From Candidatus Thorarchaeota archaeon (GTDB lineage: Archaea > Asgardarchaeota > Thorarchaeia > Thorarchaeales > Thorarchaeaceae): a stretch of DNA of 9,739 nucleotides. Below the pieces are notes generated by a model. It did no database searches. It had not been told where the DNA came from and was given only the letters and a program-made list of their open reading frames with translations. Positions 1 to 6,206 of this stretch are shown piece after piece. The first letter of the stretch is position 1. Each line of letters starts with the position of its first letter. Where the stretch lies: assembly GCA_016840245.1 (NCBI GenBank), contig JAEOST010000386.1, positions 1-9,739 of the forward strand, written 5' to 3'. Made by a program: the position numbers and the translations under genes.

Positions 1-398
1 ACCCACTCGAATATGATGGAAACCTGATTGATGCATCCTCATTAGCAGCCAATGCTGCACTCAAAAGGACACGATATCAAGAGTTAAAGTGGGAAGATGA
101 CAAAGCAGTTCCTACAGGGAACGATTTGCAAATACCAATTCAGAATCTTGCCATTGAGTGCACGGTATCAATGATTGGTAAACACATGATCATCGATCCA
201 ACTCTACGTGAGGAGATGGTCCAAGATGCTAGAATTACCCTGGCAGTGGACGAGAAAGACAACTTCACCGCTATTCAGAAGGGTGGAGGGATTGGTCCAA
301 TGTCAATTGAGCAGATTGATACAGCCATGGGTATGGCTCTCGAACGCTCAAAGGACTTACGCGGACTAATTGATGAAGCAATCAAGAAATCCGAGTAG
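1..398 (+). CDS. rrp42: Archaeal exosome subunit Rrp42, C-terminal part (5' truncated)
   Basis: This is the C-terminal 131 residues of Rrp42, the RNase PH-fold subunit that pairs with catalytic Rrp41 in the hexameric ring of the archaeal exosome, which degrades and tails RNA 3' to 5' in the cytoplasm. The open frame begins at base 3 and has no stop before TAG at 396-398. The visible protein opens with YDGNLIDASSLAANAAL, a characteristic RNase PH-family helix of Rrp42. It continues through a strand with the sequence QNLAIECTVS and a glycine-rich turn (KGGGIGPMS), and ends in a charged helix. From family knowledge, Rrp42 itself is catalytically inactive and contributes structure and RNA binding. 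The position just before the eL43 gene matches the conserved archaeal exosome/ribosome gene cluster. The start lies outside the window; a TTG at 126 is internal and is not the real start. Confidence 0.93.
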   Translation, partial: PLEYDGNLIDASSLAANAALKRTRYQELKWEDDKAVPTGNDLQIPIQNLAIECTVSMIGKHMIIDPTLREEMVQDARITLAVDEKDNFTAIQKGGGIGPMSIEQIDTAMGMALERSKDLRGLIDEAIKKSE

Positions 399-408
399 AA
401 GTAGATAT

Positions 409-435
409 GGGGACTTAGTATACAGCTTCGTCCCC
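409..435 (+). terminator. Possible hairpin after rrp42
   Basis: GGGGAC (409-414) and GTCCCC (430-435) form a perfect 6-bp GC-rich stem with a 15-nt loop, starting 11 nt after the rrp42 stop. A pyrimidine-rich stretch (TAATCTCTTTTCGTT, 436-450) follows. It could end or attenuate the upstream exosome transcript or act as an RNA processing site. Archaeal termination mostly depends on T-runs rather than hairpins, and the T-run here is weak, so the role is inferred. Confidence 0.3.
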
Positions 436-531
436 TAATCTCTTTTCGTTCAGCGATATGCACACTCAACATAACCTTGATAAGCATAACCGATGGGCGA
501 CTGATAGAATCCAAGACCAGGAGACCAGAAA

Positions 532-972
532 ATGGGACGAACCAAGAAAGTTGGTAGCACCGGACGCTTTGGCTCAAGATATGGGGCCAAACTACGCCGT
601 AGAGTACTCGATATTGATAAACGGCGCGCAGAACCGCATAGATGTCCCTCCTGTGCTACAAAGGGTTCACTAAAGCGAGTAGCTGTGGGTCTCTGGAGTT
701 GCAGAAAGTGTGACCTTTCTTTTGCAGGAGGCGCATATGTGCCTTACACAGATGCTGGACGAGCCGCAAAGCGTGCAATTGACCAGAGAACATCTGATGA
801 GATTCTCACACTGAGAGACGATACGGAAGAAGTACCAGAGTTTATGACGCCTATCTCAACGGAGATTGATCTAGAGGTTCCTGAGATTGAAGAAGAGCCC
901 ATCCCTATTGAAAAGACTGAGGATGAGGCGTTCTTAGAAGATCTTCTTGAATCAGATGATGACTCCGAATAG
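532..972 (+). CDS. rpl37ae: 50S ribosomal protein L37Ae (eL43) with an acidic C-terminal tail
   Basis: This encodes the large-subunit zinc-ribbon protein eL43 (146 residues). The start MGRTKKVGSTGRFGSRYG is the family signature. A four-cysteine zinc ribbon follows, with C38-P-S-C41 and C57-R-K-C60, and then the conserved AGGAYVPYT segment (65-73). The core ends near residue 87, the usual length of the family (about 70-95 residues). Residues 88-146 are an extra low-complexity tail with 25 Asp/Glu and only two basic residues, ending FLEDLLESDDDSE. There is no frameshift: the tail is continuous with the core and the stop is TAG at 970-972. The ATG is preceded by GGAG (520-523) with 8-nt spacing, which supports this start. 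It lies between rrp42 and the Brix gene, as in other archaea. The core assignment is secure; the role of the tail is unknown. Confidence 0.95.
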   Translation: MGRTKKVGSTGRFGSRYGAKLRRRVLDIDKRRAEPHRCPSCATKGSLKRVAVGLWSCRKCDLSFAGGAYVPYTDAGRAAKRAIDQRTSDEILTLRDDTEEVPEFMTPISTEIDLEVPEIEEEPIPIEKTEDEAFLEDLLESDDDSE

Positions 973-999
973 TCATGGTGCTACATTGAGGGAACTATA

Positions 1000-1569
1000 T
1001 TGCCCTCACTATTAATAACCACATCAAGGCGTACATCCAATCGAGTCCGATCTTTTGTGCGTGACCTCTCAACAGTTCTTACTGGAAGTGAGAGGTTCAA
1101 TCGTGGTTCTATGAACCAAGACGAGCTTGTAGCACGAATAAACCAGTCAGAGGCAAGAGCCGCAATAGTTGTCACGATGCGAAAGGGTAATCCCAGTATT
1201 CTGAACATGATAGACCCTTCAGGAAACGTCATTCTGACTGTAGAAATGGAGAGTGCCACACTACGACGCGAAGTCTTGAAGAACGAGGGACCCCGAATTG
1301 TTAGAATAGACACTATAGCCTCCAAGATAGGATCTTCTGAGTTCACTCGTCTTTTGTCTAGTACCATTGCATCTTTGCTTGGACTTGAATCTCAGGAACT
1401 TGAGAGGCAACCAGATCCCTATCCAAAAGGAACAAATTCAGTAGTTATCTGGTTTGAAGATATTGACTCTGAAAAAGTTCTCTGGACTCACTACCATGCC
1501 AACAATGGTGTGGAAATTGGACCTCGAATTCGAGTCGCGAATGTCACCAAGAGTTCACATAATCTATAA
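1000..1569 (+). CDS. Brix domain (Imp4-like) ribosome biogenesis protein
   Basis: This 189-residue protein is the archaeal single-domain Brix protein, related to eukaryotic Imp4/Rpf factors, which bind rRNA during ribosomal subunit assembly. The N-terminal LLITTSRRTSNRVRSF (4-19) is typical of the archaeal family, followed by LTGSERFNRGSM (28-38), in which Brix proteins carry the conserved R-x-N-R-G element. Alternating strands and helices continue to the C-terminus, including GPRIRVANV at 174-182. The start is TTG at 1000: GAGGG (988-992) sits 7 nt upstream, the frame is closed by a stop at 970-972, and no ATG or GTG lies between, so TTG is well supported. It begins 27 nt after the eL43 stop, so the genes are probably co-transcribed. 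Its place between eL43 and Pcc1 is the usual archaeal one. Confidence 0.88.
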   Translation: MPSLLITTSRRTSNRVRSFVRDLSTVLTGSERFNRGSMNQDELVARINQSEARAAIVVTMRKGNPSILNMIDPSGNVILTVEMESATLRREVLKNEGPRIVRIDTIASKIGSSEFTRLLSSTIASLLGLESQELERQPDPYPKGTNSVVIWFEDIDSEKVLWTHYHANNGVEIGPRIRVANVTKSSHNL

Positions 1570-1606
1570 GATTGAATACTCATAACTTCATAGAAGGTAT
1601 ATTGCA

Positions 1607-1888
1607 TTGTCCGTACAACATTTGCATAATGCTAATGCTCAACTTGTCATTGACCTTGAATCTCCTGAAATAGCACAGAGAGTGTATCTCGCTCTTGAGC
1701 CTGAGACTCACTCTGTAGCATCTGAACGTGCAATAACCACGATTCGTGTAGAGAACTCTACACTTCATATTGAGATTGAAGCATCTGACCTTACTGCTCT
1801 CAGGGCTTCAATGAACTCCTTCCTAGCGTGGGTTTCTGCTTGCATAAAGACTGCTGATACTCTGTCAAATACGACATCCGGAACCTGA
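1607..1888 (+). CDS. pcc1: KEOPS complex subunit Pcc1
   Basis: This encodes Pcc1, the small dimerising subunit of the KEOPS complex, which together with Kae1, Bud32 and Cgi121 makes N6-threonylcarbamoyladenosine at position 37 of ANN-decoding tRNAs. The 93-residue protein has the family pattern: a first strand (AQLVIDL, 11-17), helix SPEIAQRVYLALEPE (19-33), strands ITTIRVENSTLHIEIEA (43-59), and helix DLTALRASMNSFLAWV (61-76) with the conserved LRA-x-x-N-x-x-L. The start is TTG at 1607, with AAGGT (1594-1598) 8 nt upstream; no ATG lies in a better position. The last 15 residues are Ser/Thr-rich and look disordered. It follows the Brix gene by 37 nt, as in other archaeal genomes. Confidence 0.9.
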   Translation: MSVQHLHNANAQLVIDLESPEIAQRVYLALEPETHSVASERAITTIRVENSTLHIEIEASDLTALRASMNSFLAWVSACIKTADTLSNTTSGT

Positions 1889-1981
1889 GGATTTCCTTTC
1901 AATATCACATGCCACAAGGCTTAAGTCACAACTTCAATCGCGCTCCTTGAATAGGCCCTTTATCAAAGAGGATGATTAACA

Positions 1982-2344
1982 ATGGCTCAACAAATACCTC
2001 CTGCTTTACAACAAGAACTTCAGAAATTCGAGACGATGCGAAGAAATCATGAAACCATGCAGGCCATGGTTCAGACTATGCAATCAGAGATATCTGAGTC
2101 CAAGGCTACTTTAGATGAATTGCAGAAACAACCCGATGATGTTGTTACGTATAAGACAGTTGGACACGTGATGTTCAAGGTAGACAAGGTCCAATTGGTT
2201 ACAGAGCTTGAAGACCGTGAGAAGACCCTGGAGATGCGTCTTGCCTCTACAAACAAGCAGCTTCAGACATTAACAGAGAAACTTCAGGAACTCCAAGAGA
2301 AGATTCAACTTGAGCTGAGTAAGCAAAATCTCAGGCTCCAGTGA
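1982..2344 (+). CDS. pfdB: Prefoldin subunit beta
   Basis: This is the beta subunit of archaeal prefoldin (GimC), a cytoplasmic hexamer of two alpha and four beta chains that captures unfolded polypeptides and passes them to the thermosome. The 120-residue length is standard. The N-terminal helix (about 1-48, with LQQELQKFETMR) and C-terminal helix (about 74-118, with LQTLTEKLQELQEKI) form the coiled-coil tentacle. The beta-hairpin between them (54-70) holds VVTYKTVGHVMFKVDK, a strong match to the family. The ATG at 1982 has GAGG (1968-1971) 10 nt upstream. A 93-nt gap separates it from pcc1, so it may have its own promoter, but I see no convincing TATA box. Its stop overlaps the next start in GTGA, which suggests translational coupling. 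Confidence 0.93.
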   Translation: MAQQIPPALQQELQKFETMRRNHETMQAMVQTMQSEISESKATLDELQKQPDDVVTYKTVGHVMFKVDKVQLVTELEDREKTLEMRLASTNKQLQTLTEKLQELQEKIQLELSKQNLRLQ

Positions 2345-2652
2345 GAGATATGAATCCTGAACCTGTCGAAATCGGACTTCCTGATTTATCGGCTGATAAC
2401 ATCGAAAGACTCACTGAAGAGTGTGAAGAAGAGCTTACTCGATTTATCCTCGAGAGAGTGCCACAGAAGAGTGTTGATGAATTATTGGTGAGTTGCATAT
2501 TAGAACTGACTACTCAACTTGATATTGATATTGAGATTAATATTGTGCAAAAGTATGATACCGGGGTTTCTCTTGACCAACTTATTGAATCGGCCAGTGA
2601 ATATGGTACAGAGTGGCTTGAAACCAGATTGAGGGAGATGAAGAATCAGTGA
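2341..2652 (+). CDS. DUF3194-type conserved archaeal protein
   Basis: This 103-residue acidic protein matches in position and layout the DUF3194-type protein commonly encoded next to prefoldin beta in archaea. Its function is not known. The sequence starts with a short polar segment, then an amphipathic helix (about 19-40, IERLTEECEEELTRFILERV), a second helix with SVDELLVSCILEL (44-56), a strand LDIDIEINIVQKY (58-70), and a final helix ending LETRLREMKNQ. There are no cysteine pairs or obvious catalytic motifs. The GTG start at 2341 overlaps the prefoldin stop by 4 bp; an ATG at 2350 is an in-frame alternative. The end overlaps the next start in another GTGA, so the gene is locked into the operon. 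The family assignment rests on context and general sequence character, not on a profile search. Confidence 0.75.
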   Translation: MRDMNPEPVEIGLPDLSADNIERLTEECEEELTRFILERVPQKSVDELLVSCILELTTQLDIDIEINIVQKYDTGVSLDQLIESASEYGTEWLETRLREMKNQ

Positions 2653-3650
2653 CTATCAAGCCTTTACTGACCAGCGCTAAATCTCTACTAATTTTGGGGC
2701 ATCATAATGCAGATCCAGATGCAGTAGGTTCAATGCTTGCATTCATGGAGTTGTATCATTCAATTAACCCTGAGGGAAGGGTCACACTCGCATGCGATGA
2801 TGTTAGCAAAGTTGCAGTTCAGGTTGTAAACACATTCTACCCTTCAGCTGATATTCAGGAAGATGTACAGTTTGACCATGACCTAATCGTGCTATTGGAT
2901 ACTAATAGCAAGTATCAGTTGGGGCCAAAACTTGAACCTATCTTAGTCCATCCATCTAAGACACTCGTTATTGACCATCATGAGGAGAATCCTGATGTAG
3001 GTCAGATAGCTGAACATCTTATTGTTCACAGCGATAGGTCATCCACATGTGAGATAATGGTGAATCTCTTTCGTGATCTTGATATTCCCATCTCAGGAAC
3101 CGTGGCTAATCTCTTGTTGACTGGAATGATTTTTGATACTCGGAGATTCTTCTATGCGGATCGTGACACACTTAGAGCTGCAATACAGTTGATAGATTCT
3201 GGAGGGGAATATGATAGGTGTGTTCAGTCACTGATTATCCGTCCAGACCGATCAGAACGGATTGCGAGACTAAAGGCTGCGGGACGCCTTAGGGTTCATG
3301 ATATTGATGGATGGGTTGTTGTTACTTCAAAGATCGGTGCGTATGAAGCAAGTGCATGCAGGGGTATCATTGAGTTAGGGGCAGATGTAGCAATTATCGG
3401 TGGGAGTCCATCCAAAGACGTTATTCGACTAAGCTCGCGAAGTACACGTCATTTCTTCAAAACCACAGGTGTAAATCTTGGTTCTGATGTAATGGAGCAT
3501 CTTGGTGAATTGATTGGCGGAGAAGGTGGAGGGCATCCCAACGCAGCAGGTGCTAATGGTTCAAAGAATCGAGATCAGGCCCTGGAGCGTGCGGTCATGC
3601 TTATCAGGGACGCAATCACGAAGGGCAACACCAACAATTCAGAATTATAA
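2649..3650 (+). CDS. DHH/DHHA1 family phosphoesterase
   Basis: This 333-residue cytoplasmic enzyme belongs to the DHH superfamily (RecJ/NrnA/GdpP relatives), metal-dependent hydrolases of phosphodiester or phosphomonoester bonds. All expected motifs are visible: motif I HHNADPD (18-24), motif II LLDTNS with D84, motif III IDHHEENP with D109-H110-H111, motif IV FDTRRF with D163, and a C-terminal DHHA1 domain with GGGHPNAAG (293-301, H296). The length and the simple two-domain arrangement are closer to NrnA-type nanoRNase/pAp phosphatases and cyclic-dinucleotide phosphodiesterases than to full RecJ nucleases. The real substrate cannot be read from the sequence. The GTG start overlaps the preceding stop by 4 bp, with GAGGGAG (2631-2637) 11 nt upstream. 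DHH genes of this kind commonly follow prefoldin beta and DUF3194 in archaea, so a role in RNA turnover beside the exosome is attractive but inferred. Confidence 0.9.
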   Translation: MTIKPLLTSAKSLLILGHHNADPDAVGSMLAFMELYHSINPEGRVTLACDDVSKVAVQVVNTFYPSADIQEDVQFDHDLIVLLDTNSKYQLGPKLEPILVHPSKTLVIDHHEENPDVGQIAEHLIVHSDRSSTCEIMVNLFRDLDIPISGTVANLLLTGMIFDTRRFFYADRDTLRAAIQLIDSGGEYDRCVQSLIIRPDRSERIARLKAAGRLRVHDIDGWVVVTSKIGAYEASACRGIIELGADVAIIGGSPSKDVIRLSSRSTRHFFKTTGVNLGSDVMEHLGELIGGEGGGHPNAAGANGSKNRDQALERAVMLIRDAITKGNTNNSEL

Positions 3651-3656
3651 AACGAG

Positions 3657-4508
3657 GTGGACTATCTGCCGCTCCTTGAGTTTGACGATTTCAGCTTCAA
3701 ATACATGGGAGCTGAAACTCTAGCGCTGAGAAAAATCAACCTCACAATAGACGAGGGCGAATATGTAGTTATTACTGGCCCTTCGGGATGCGGAAAGACG
3801 ACCCTATGTAGGACAATTAATGGTCTTGTACCTCAGTTTCATCGAGGCTATATTGCTGGACATGTCTTTGTTGAATCCAAAGATACCAGAGAGCATGAGG
3901 TGGCAGAACTCGCATCCACTGCAGGTCTTGTGTTCCAGCAACCAGAGAATCAATTGGTAACCCTCAATGTAGAGAAAGAAATCGCCTTTGGACCAGAGAA
4001 CCTAGGAGTGGAACCTGACGAGATTCGGCGTAGGGTGGAGGAACTTATAGAACTACTTCAAATCGAGCATCTACGGGAGAAACATCCTCATGAGATGTCG
4101 GGGGGTGAACAGCAACGAGTAGCGATTGCTGCCACACTCGCTCTCAAACCCAAGGTCCTAGTTGCTGATGAACCGACGTCAAATCTAGACCCCAAGAGCG
4201 CAGAACTCATCCTTGGAATCATCTCTTCCTTGAATAGAGATGGGATGACCGTTATTCTAGTAGAGCATAGATTGGACCTAGTTGCACAGGATGCAACAAG
4301 GATACTGCTGATGGACAAAGGGTCAGTGGTTGCGGATGGACCTCCACGTGAAGTTCTTGCTATGGATGTTTGTGAAGAGATTGGAGTTGGAGTACCAAAG
4401 GCCACTCAAATCTACAAACGTCTAAAGAAGAGAGAGATCGAACTGCCCATTGTACCCTTAACTGGAGAAGAATTGGCATCACTAGTGAAGGAGGTTCGAA
4501 GCCAGTGA
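3657..4508 (+). CDS. ecfA1: ECF transporter ATPase (first EcfA subunit)
   Basis: This is one of two ABC ATPases that power an energy-coupling factor (ECF) importer at the cytoplasmic face of the membrane. The 283 residues contain an A-loop aromatic (Y16), Walker A GPSGCGKT (41-48), a Q-loop FQQPENQ (93-99) typical of EcfA proteins, signature MSGGEQQRVAIA (147-158), Walker B VLVADEP (167-173, E172 catalytic), D-loop SNLD (175-178) and the H-loop with H204 in VEH. A C-terminal extension of about 50 residues is usual in EcfA. The start is uncertain. GTG at 3657 is the first start codon after the in-frame DHH stop (TAA, 3648-3650), but its only SD-like element, GAGG (3654-3657), overlaps it. A CTG at 3666 would be better spaced. 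The gene begins 6 nt after the DHH gene, so the two are almost certainly co-transcribed. Confidence 0.92.
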   Translation: MDYLPLLEFDDFSFKYMGAETLALRKINLTIDEGEYVVITGPSGCGKTTLCRTINGLVPQFHRGYIAGHVFVESKDTREHEVAELASTAGLVFQQPENQLVTLNVEKEIAFGPENLGVEPDEIRRRVEELIELLQIEHLREKHPHEMSGGEQQRVAIAATLALKPKVLVADEPTSNLDPKSAELILGIISSLNRDGMTVILVEHRLDLVAQDATRILLMDKGSVVADGPPREVLAMDVCEEIGVGVPKATQIYKRLKKREIELPIVPLTGEELASLVKEVRSQ

Positions 4509-5335
4509 TTTTGCTTGAAGATATCCACTTTACGTATGAGGGTATCTACACTGCTCTCAAAGGGGTTTCTCTTCAGATTGATGATGGTGAACGTATTGCA
4601 ATCATGGGTACAAATGGTGCTGGAAAGACAACCATGATCAAACACATGAATGGTCTCTTACGTCCAGATAGGGGAAGAGTCTTCCTTGATGGCGAAGATA
4701 CAAAAAATCTCTCAATTGCAGAGATGGCTAGAACAGTTGGTCTGGTATTCCAATCACCCGACCACCAGCTGTTTCTTGATACTGTTCAAAAGGAGGTCAC
4801 CTTTGGTCTCAAGAAGCTCGGATTCTCAAAGGATGACGCTAATGAGCGATGTGAAGAGACCTTGAGCCATCTTGGTCTGGAGGGATTCGCAGAACGGTCT
4901 CCCTTTTCACTGTCTGGTGGTGAACGTAAACGTGTTGCCTTAGCAACTGTACTAGCTACCCGACCACGTATTCTTGCACTAGATGAACCAACAATTGGTC
5001 AAGATGCGCTCCAAAAGGAACGACTATCAGAGCTCCTAATGGAGATGAATCAAGAGGGTAAGACAGTCATAGTAGTCACCCACGATATTGAATTCGTTAT
5101 TGAGCATTTTCCAAGAACTGTAGCTATGGCAAATGGACAGATTGTAGCTGATGGTCCAACAAGCTCTGTTCTCAGCAATGACTCAGTTCTTGAGCATGCT
5201 TCACTCACACAGCCCCAACTGACTCAGGCTGCTCGAGCACTCAACTCGACCTTTTCTGGTATTCCTGAACGTCTAACTCAACTAGACGAAATAGAAGACG
5301 TCATCCTAAATCTGCTAGGAGGTGGAGCTCAATGA
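4505..5335 (+). CDS. ecfA2: ECF transporter ATPase (second EcfA subunit)
   Basis: This is the second EcfA ATPase, expected to form a heterodimer with the preceding one and to grip the coupling helices of EcfT. The 276 residues hold the A-loop Y11, Walker A GTNGAGKT (35-42), Q-loop FQSPDHQLF (82-90), signature LSGGERKRVALA (136-147), Walker B ILALDEP (156-162, E161 catalytic), a D-loop variant TIGQD (163-167) where the other subunit has SNLD, and an H-loop THD with H193. Both ATPases have complete catalytic motifs, so both ATP sites could be active. The GTG start overlaps the previous stop by 4 bp and has a strong SD, GGAGGT (4490-4495), 9 nt upstream. The sequence is clearly different from the first ATPase, so this is not a recent duplication. 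Confidence 0.93.
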   Translation: MILLEDIHFTYEGIYTALKGVSLQIDDGERIAIMGTNGAGKTTMIKHMNGLLRPDRGRVFLDGEDTKNLSIAEMARTVGLVFQSPDHQLFLDTVQKEVTFGLKKLGFSKDDANERCEETLSHLGLEGFAERSPFSLSGGERKRVALATVLATRPRILALDEPTIGQDALQKERLSELLMEMNQEGKTVIVVTHDIEFVIEHFPRTVAMANGQIVADGPTSSVLSNDSVLEHASLTQPQLTQAARALNSTFSGIPERLTQLDEIEDVILNLLGGGAQ

Positions 5336-6102
5336 GCTTCCTTGAAATCTTCCAATATACACGTCAGGACTCGATAATACATCGTTTTGACCCCCGTTCG
5401 AAGATGCTACTCTCAATAGTTCTAGCAACAACAGCATTGATGTTTTCCAATATAATTCCCCAGATTATCGTATTCCTATTTCTACTACCCCTTATAATAT
5501 CTGCAAAATCAGTCAAGAGATGGACGAAAAGTATGAGAGGTCTTGCCATACTCCTCGTATTCATAATCGTCTTTAACACACTCCTATCCACAACTGAGTT
5601 TCCCTTCTCTTACTCTCTAGGACTCACACTACGACTTGTCAATCTCATGACATCATTCTCTTTGTTCTTCCTAACTGTTCATCCGGATCAGCTCTCTCAA
5701 GCTCTAATCCAGATGGGTGTCCGCTTCGAGTTTGCCTTTGCCATCAGTATGGCGATGAGATATGTCCCTACTCTTGGCCAAGAGGCGTATGCTATCATGG
5801 ATGCGCAGAGAACACGTGGAGTTGAGCTTGACAAGGGCAATCTCCTAACACGGATACGAAACCTTGTGCCTATCATTGTTCCATTGATAATCGTTTCAAT
5901 CAGACGTGCTCTCTCTATTGCAGAGAGTATGGAGTCAAGGGGCTTTGGTGCAAGTGAGAAGAGAACGTATATGGAGAAGCTGGTATTCCGAAAGCGGGAT
6001 TGGGCATTGGTATTAGTTGCACTGATCGTGCTGATCAGTGTTCTTTATTTCAACCTCTTCGTTGGACTGCCAGAATGGATGTTCTGGGGTCTGCCTTTCT
6101 GA
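5332..6102 (+). CDS. ecfT: ECF transporter transmembrane subunit EcfT
   Basis: This is the integral membrane coupling subunit of an ECF importer, which links the ATPase pair to a substrate-binding S component. The 256-residue protein has the N-terminal hallmark HRFDPRSK (17-24) and two coupling motifs with an Arg-Gly core, AQRTRG (158-163) and MESRGFG (200-206), which insert into grooves of the ATPases. Hydrophobic segments lie near residues 25-41, 43-57, 70-87, 96-115, 177-193 and 223-244. The ATG start overlaps the ecfA2 stop (ATGA), with GGAGGTG (5318-5324) 7 nt upstream, so the three ECF genes are translationally coupled. No S component lies beside it. This suits a shared (group II) module serving S proteins encoded elsewhere, and the substrate therefore cannot be told from this window. 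Confidence 0.92.
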   Translation: MSFLEIFQYTRQDSIIHRFDPRSKMLLSIVLATTALMFSNIIPQIIVFLFLLPLIISAKSVKRWTKSMRGLAILLVFIIVFNTLLSTTEFPFSYSLGLTLRLVNLMTSFSLFFLTVHPDQLSQALIQMGVRFEFAFAISMAMRYVPTLGQEAYAIMDAQRTRGVELDKGNLLTRIRNLVPIIVPLIIVSIRRALSIAESMESRGFGASEKRTYMEKLVFRKRDWALVLVALIVLISVLYFNLFVGLPEWMFWGLPF

Positions 6103-6133
6103 ACAAACCTGTTGATTTCTCTATAGAAACTTG

Positions 6134-6152
6134 TCTTGGATTGATTCCAAGA
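6134..6152 (+). terminator. Inverted repeat downstream of ecfT
   Basis: TCTTGGA (6134-6140) and TCCAAGA (6146-6152) form a perfect 7-bp stem with the 5-nt loop TTGAT, extendable by two G-T wobbles and one T-A pair. It lies 31 nt after the ecfT stop and about 20 nt before a TATA-like element. It could be a transcript-end or processing hairpin for the ECF operon, or a dyad bound by a regulator. No strong T-run follows, so a terminator role is tentative. Confidence 0.3.
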
Positions 6153-6170
6153 TGATTTATCAATGACCAA

Positions 6171-6181
6171 TTATTATACTT
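6171..6181 (+). promoter_or_regulatory. Probable archaeal TATA box for the gene at 6207
   Basis: TTATTATACTT lies in an AT-rich stretch, with its centre about 31 nt before the GTG start at 6207. In archaea, transcription starts about 25 nt downstream of the TATA box. Initiation would therefore fall near 6200, giving a leader of only a few bases. That would explain why the next gene lacks a normally spaced SD sequence. The element was identified by eye only. Confidence 0.4.
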
Positions 6182-6206
6182 ACACGGTTTCAGTTGGTGA
6201 TGAGGA

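Noticed and set aside
275..577. 100-residue open frame on the - strand over the rrp42 end and the following gap
   Set aside because: Most of it runs antisense to rrp42, its sequence resembles no family I know, and it covers the hairpin and the upstream region of eL43. It is a chance frame.
458..673. + strand frame starting at ATG 458 and overlapping the eL43 start
   Set aside because: It lies in a different frame from the zinc-ribbon protein, shows no family features, and would cover the eL43 ribosome site.
981..1367. 128-residue - strand frame opposite the Brix gene
   Set aside because: It is fully antisense to a well-supported gene with an SD-backed start, and its composition is that of a mirror frame.
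1889..1981. Possible promoter (GCTTAAGT near 1918) or small RNA in the pcc1-prefoldin gap
   Set aside because: The TATA resemblance is weak and the only inverted repeat (CAAGG/CCTTG) is short with a long loop. Nothing here can be supported by eye.
3514..3723. Frame bridging the DHH and EcfA genes
   Set aside because: It is an out-of-frame shadow across the DHHA1 motif and the EcfA start, with no domain of its own.
3657..5335. The two EcfA genes as a recent tandem duplication
   Set aside because: They share motifs but differ clearly in D-loop (SNLD against TIGQD), Q-loop and C-terminus, which is the usual ancient EcfA pair.
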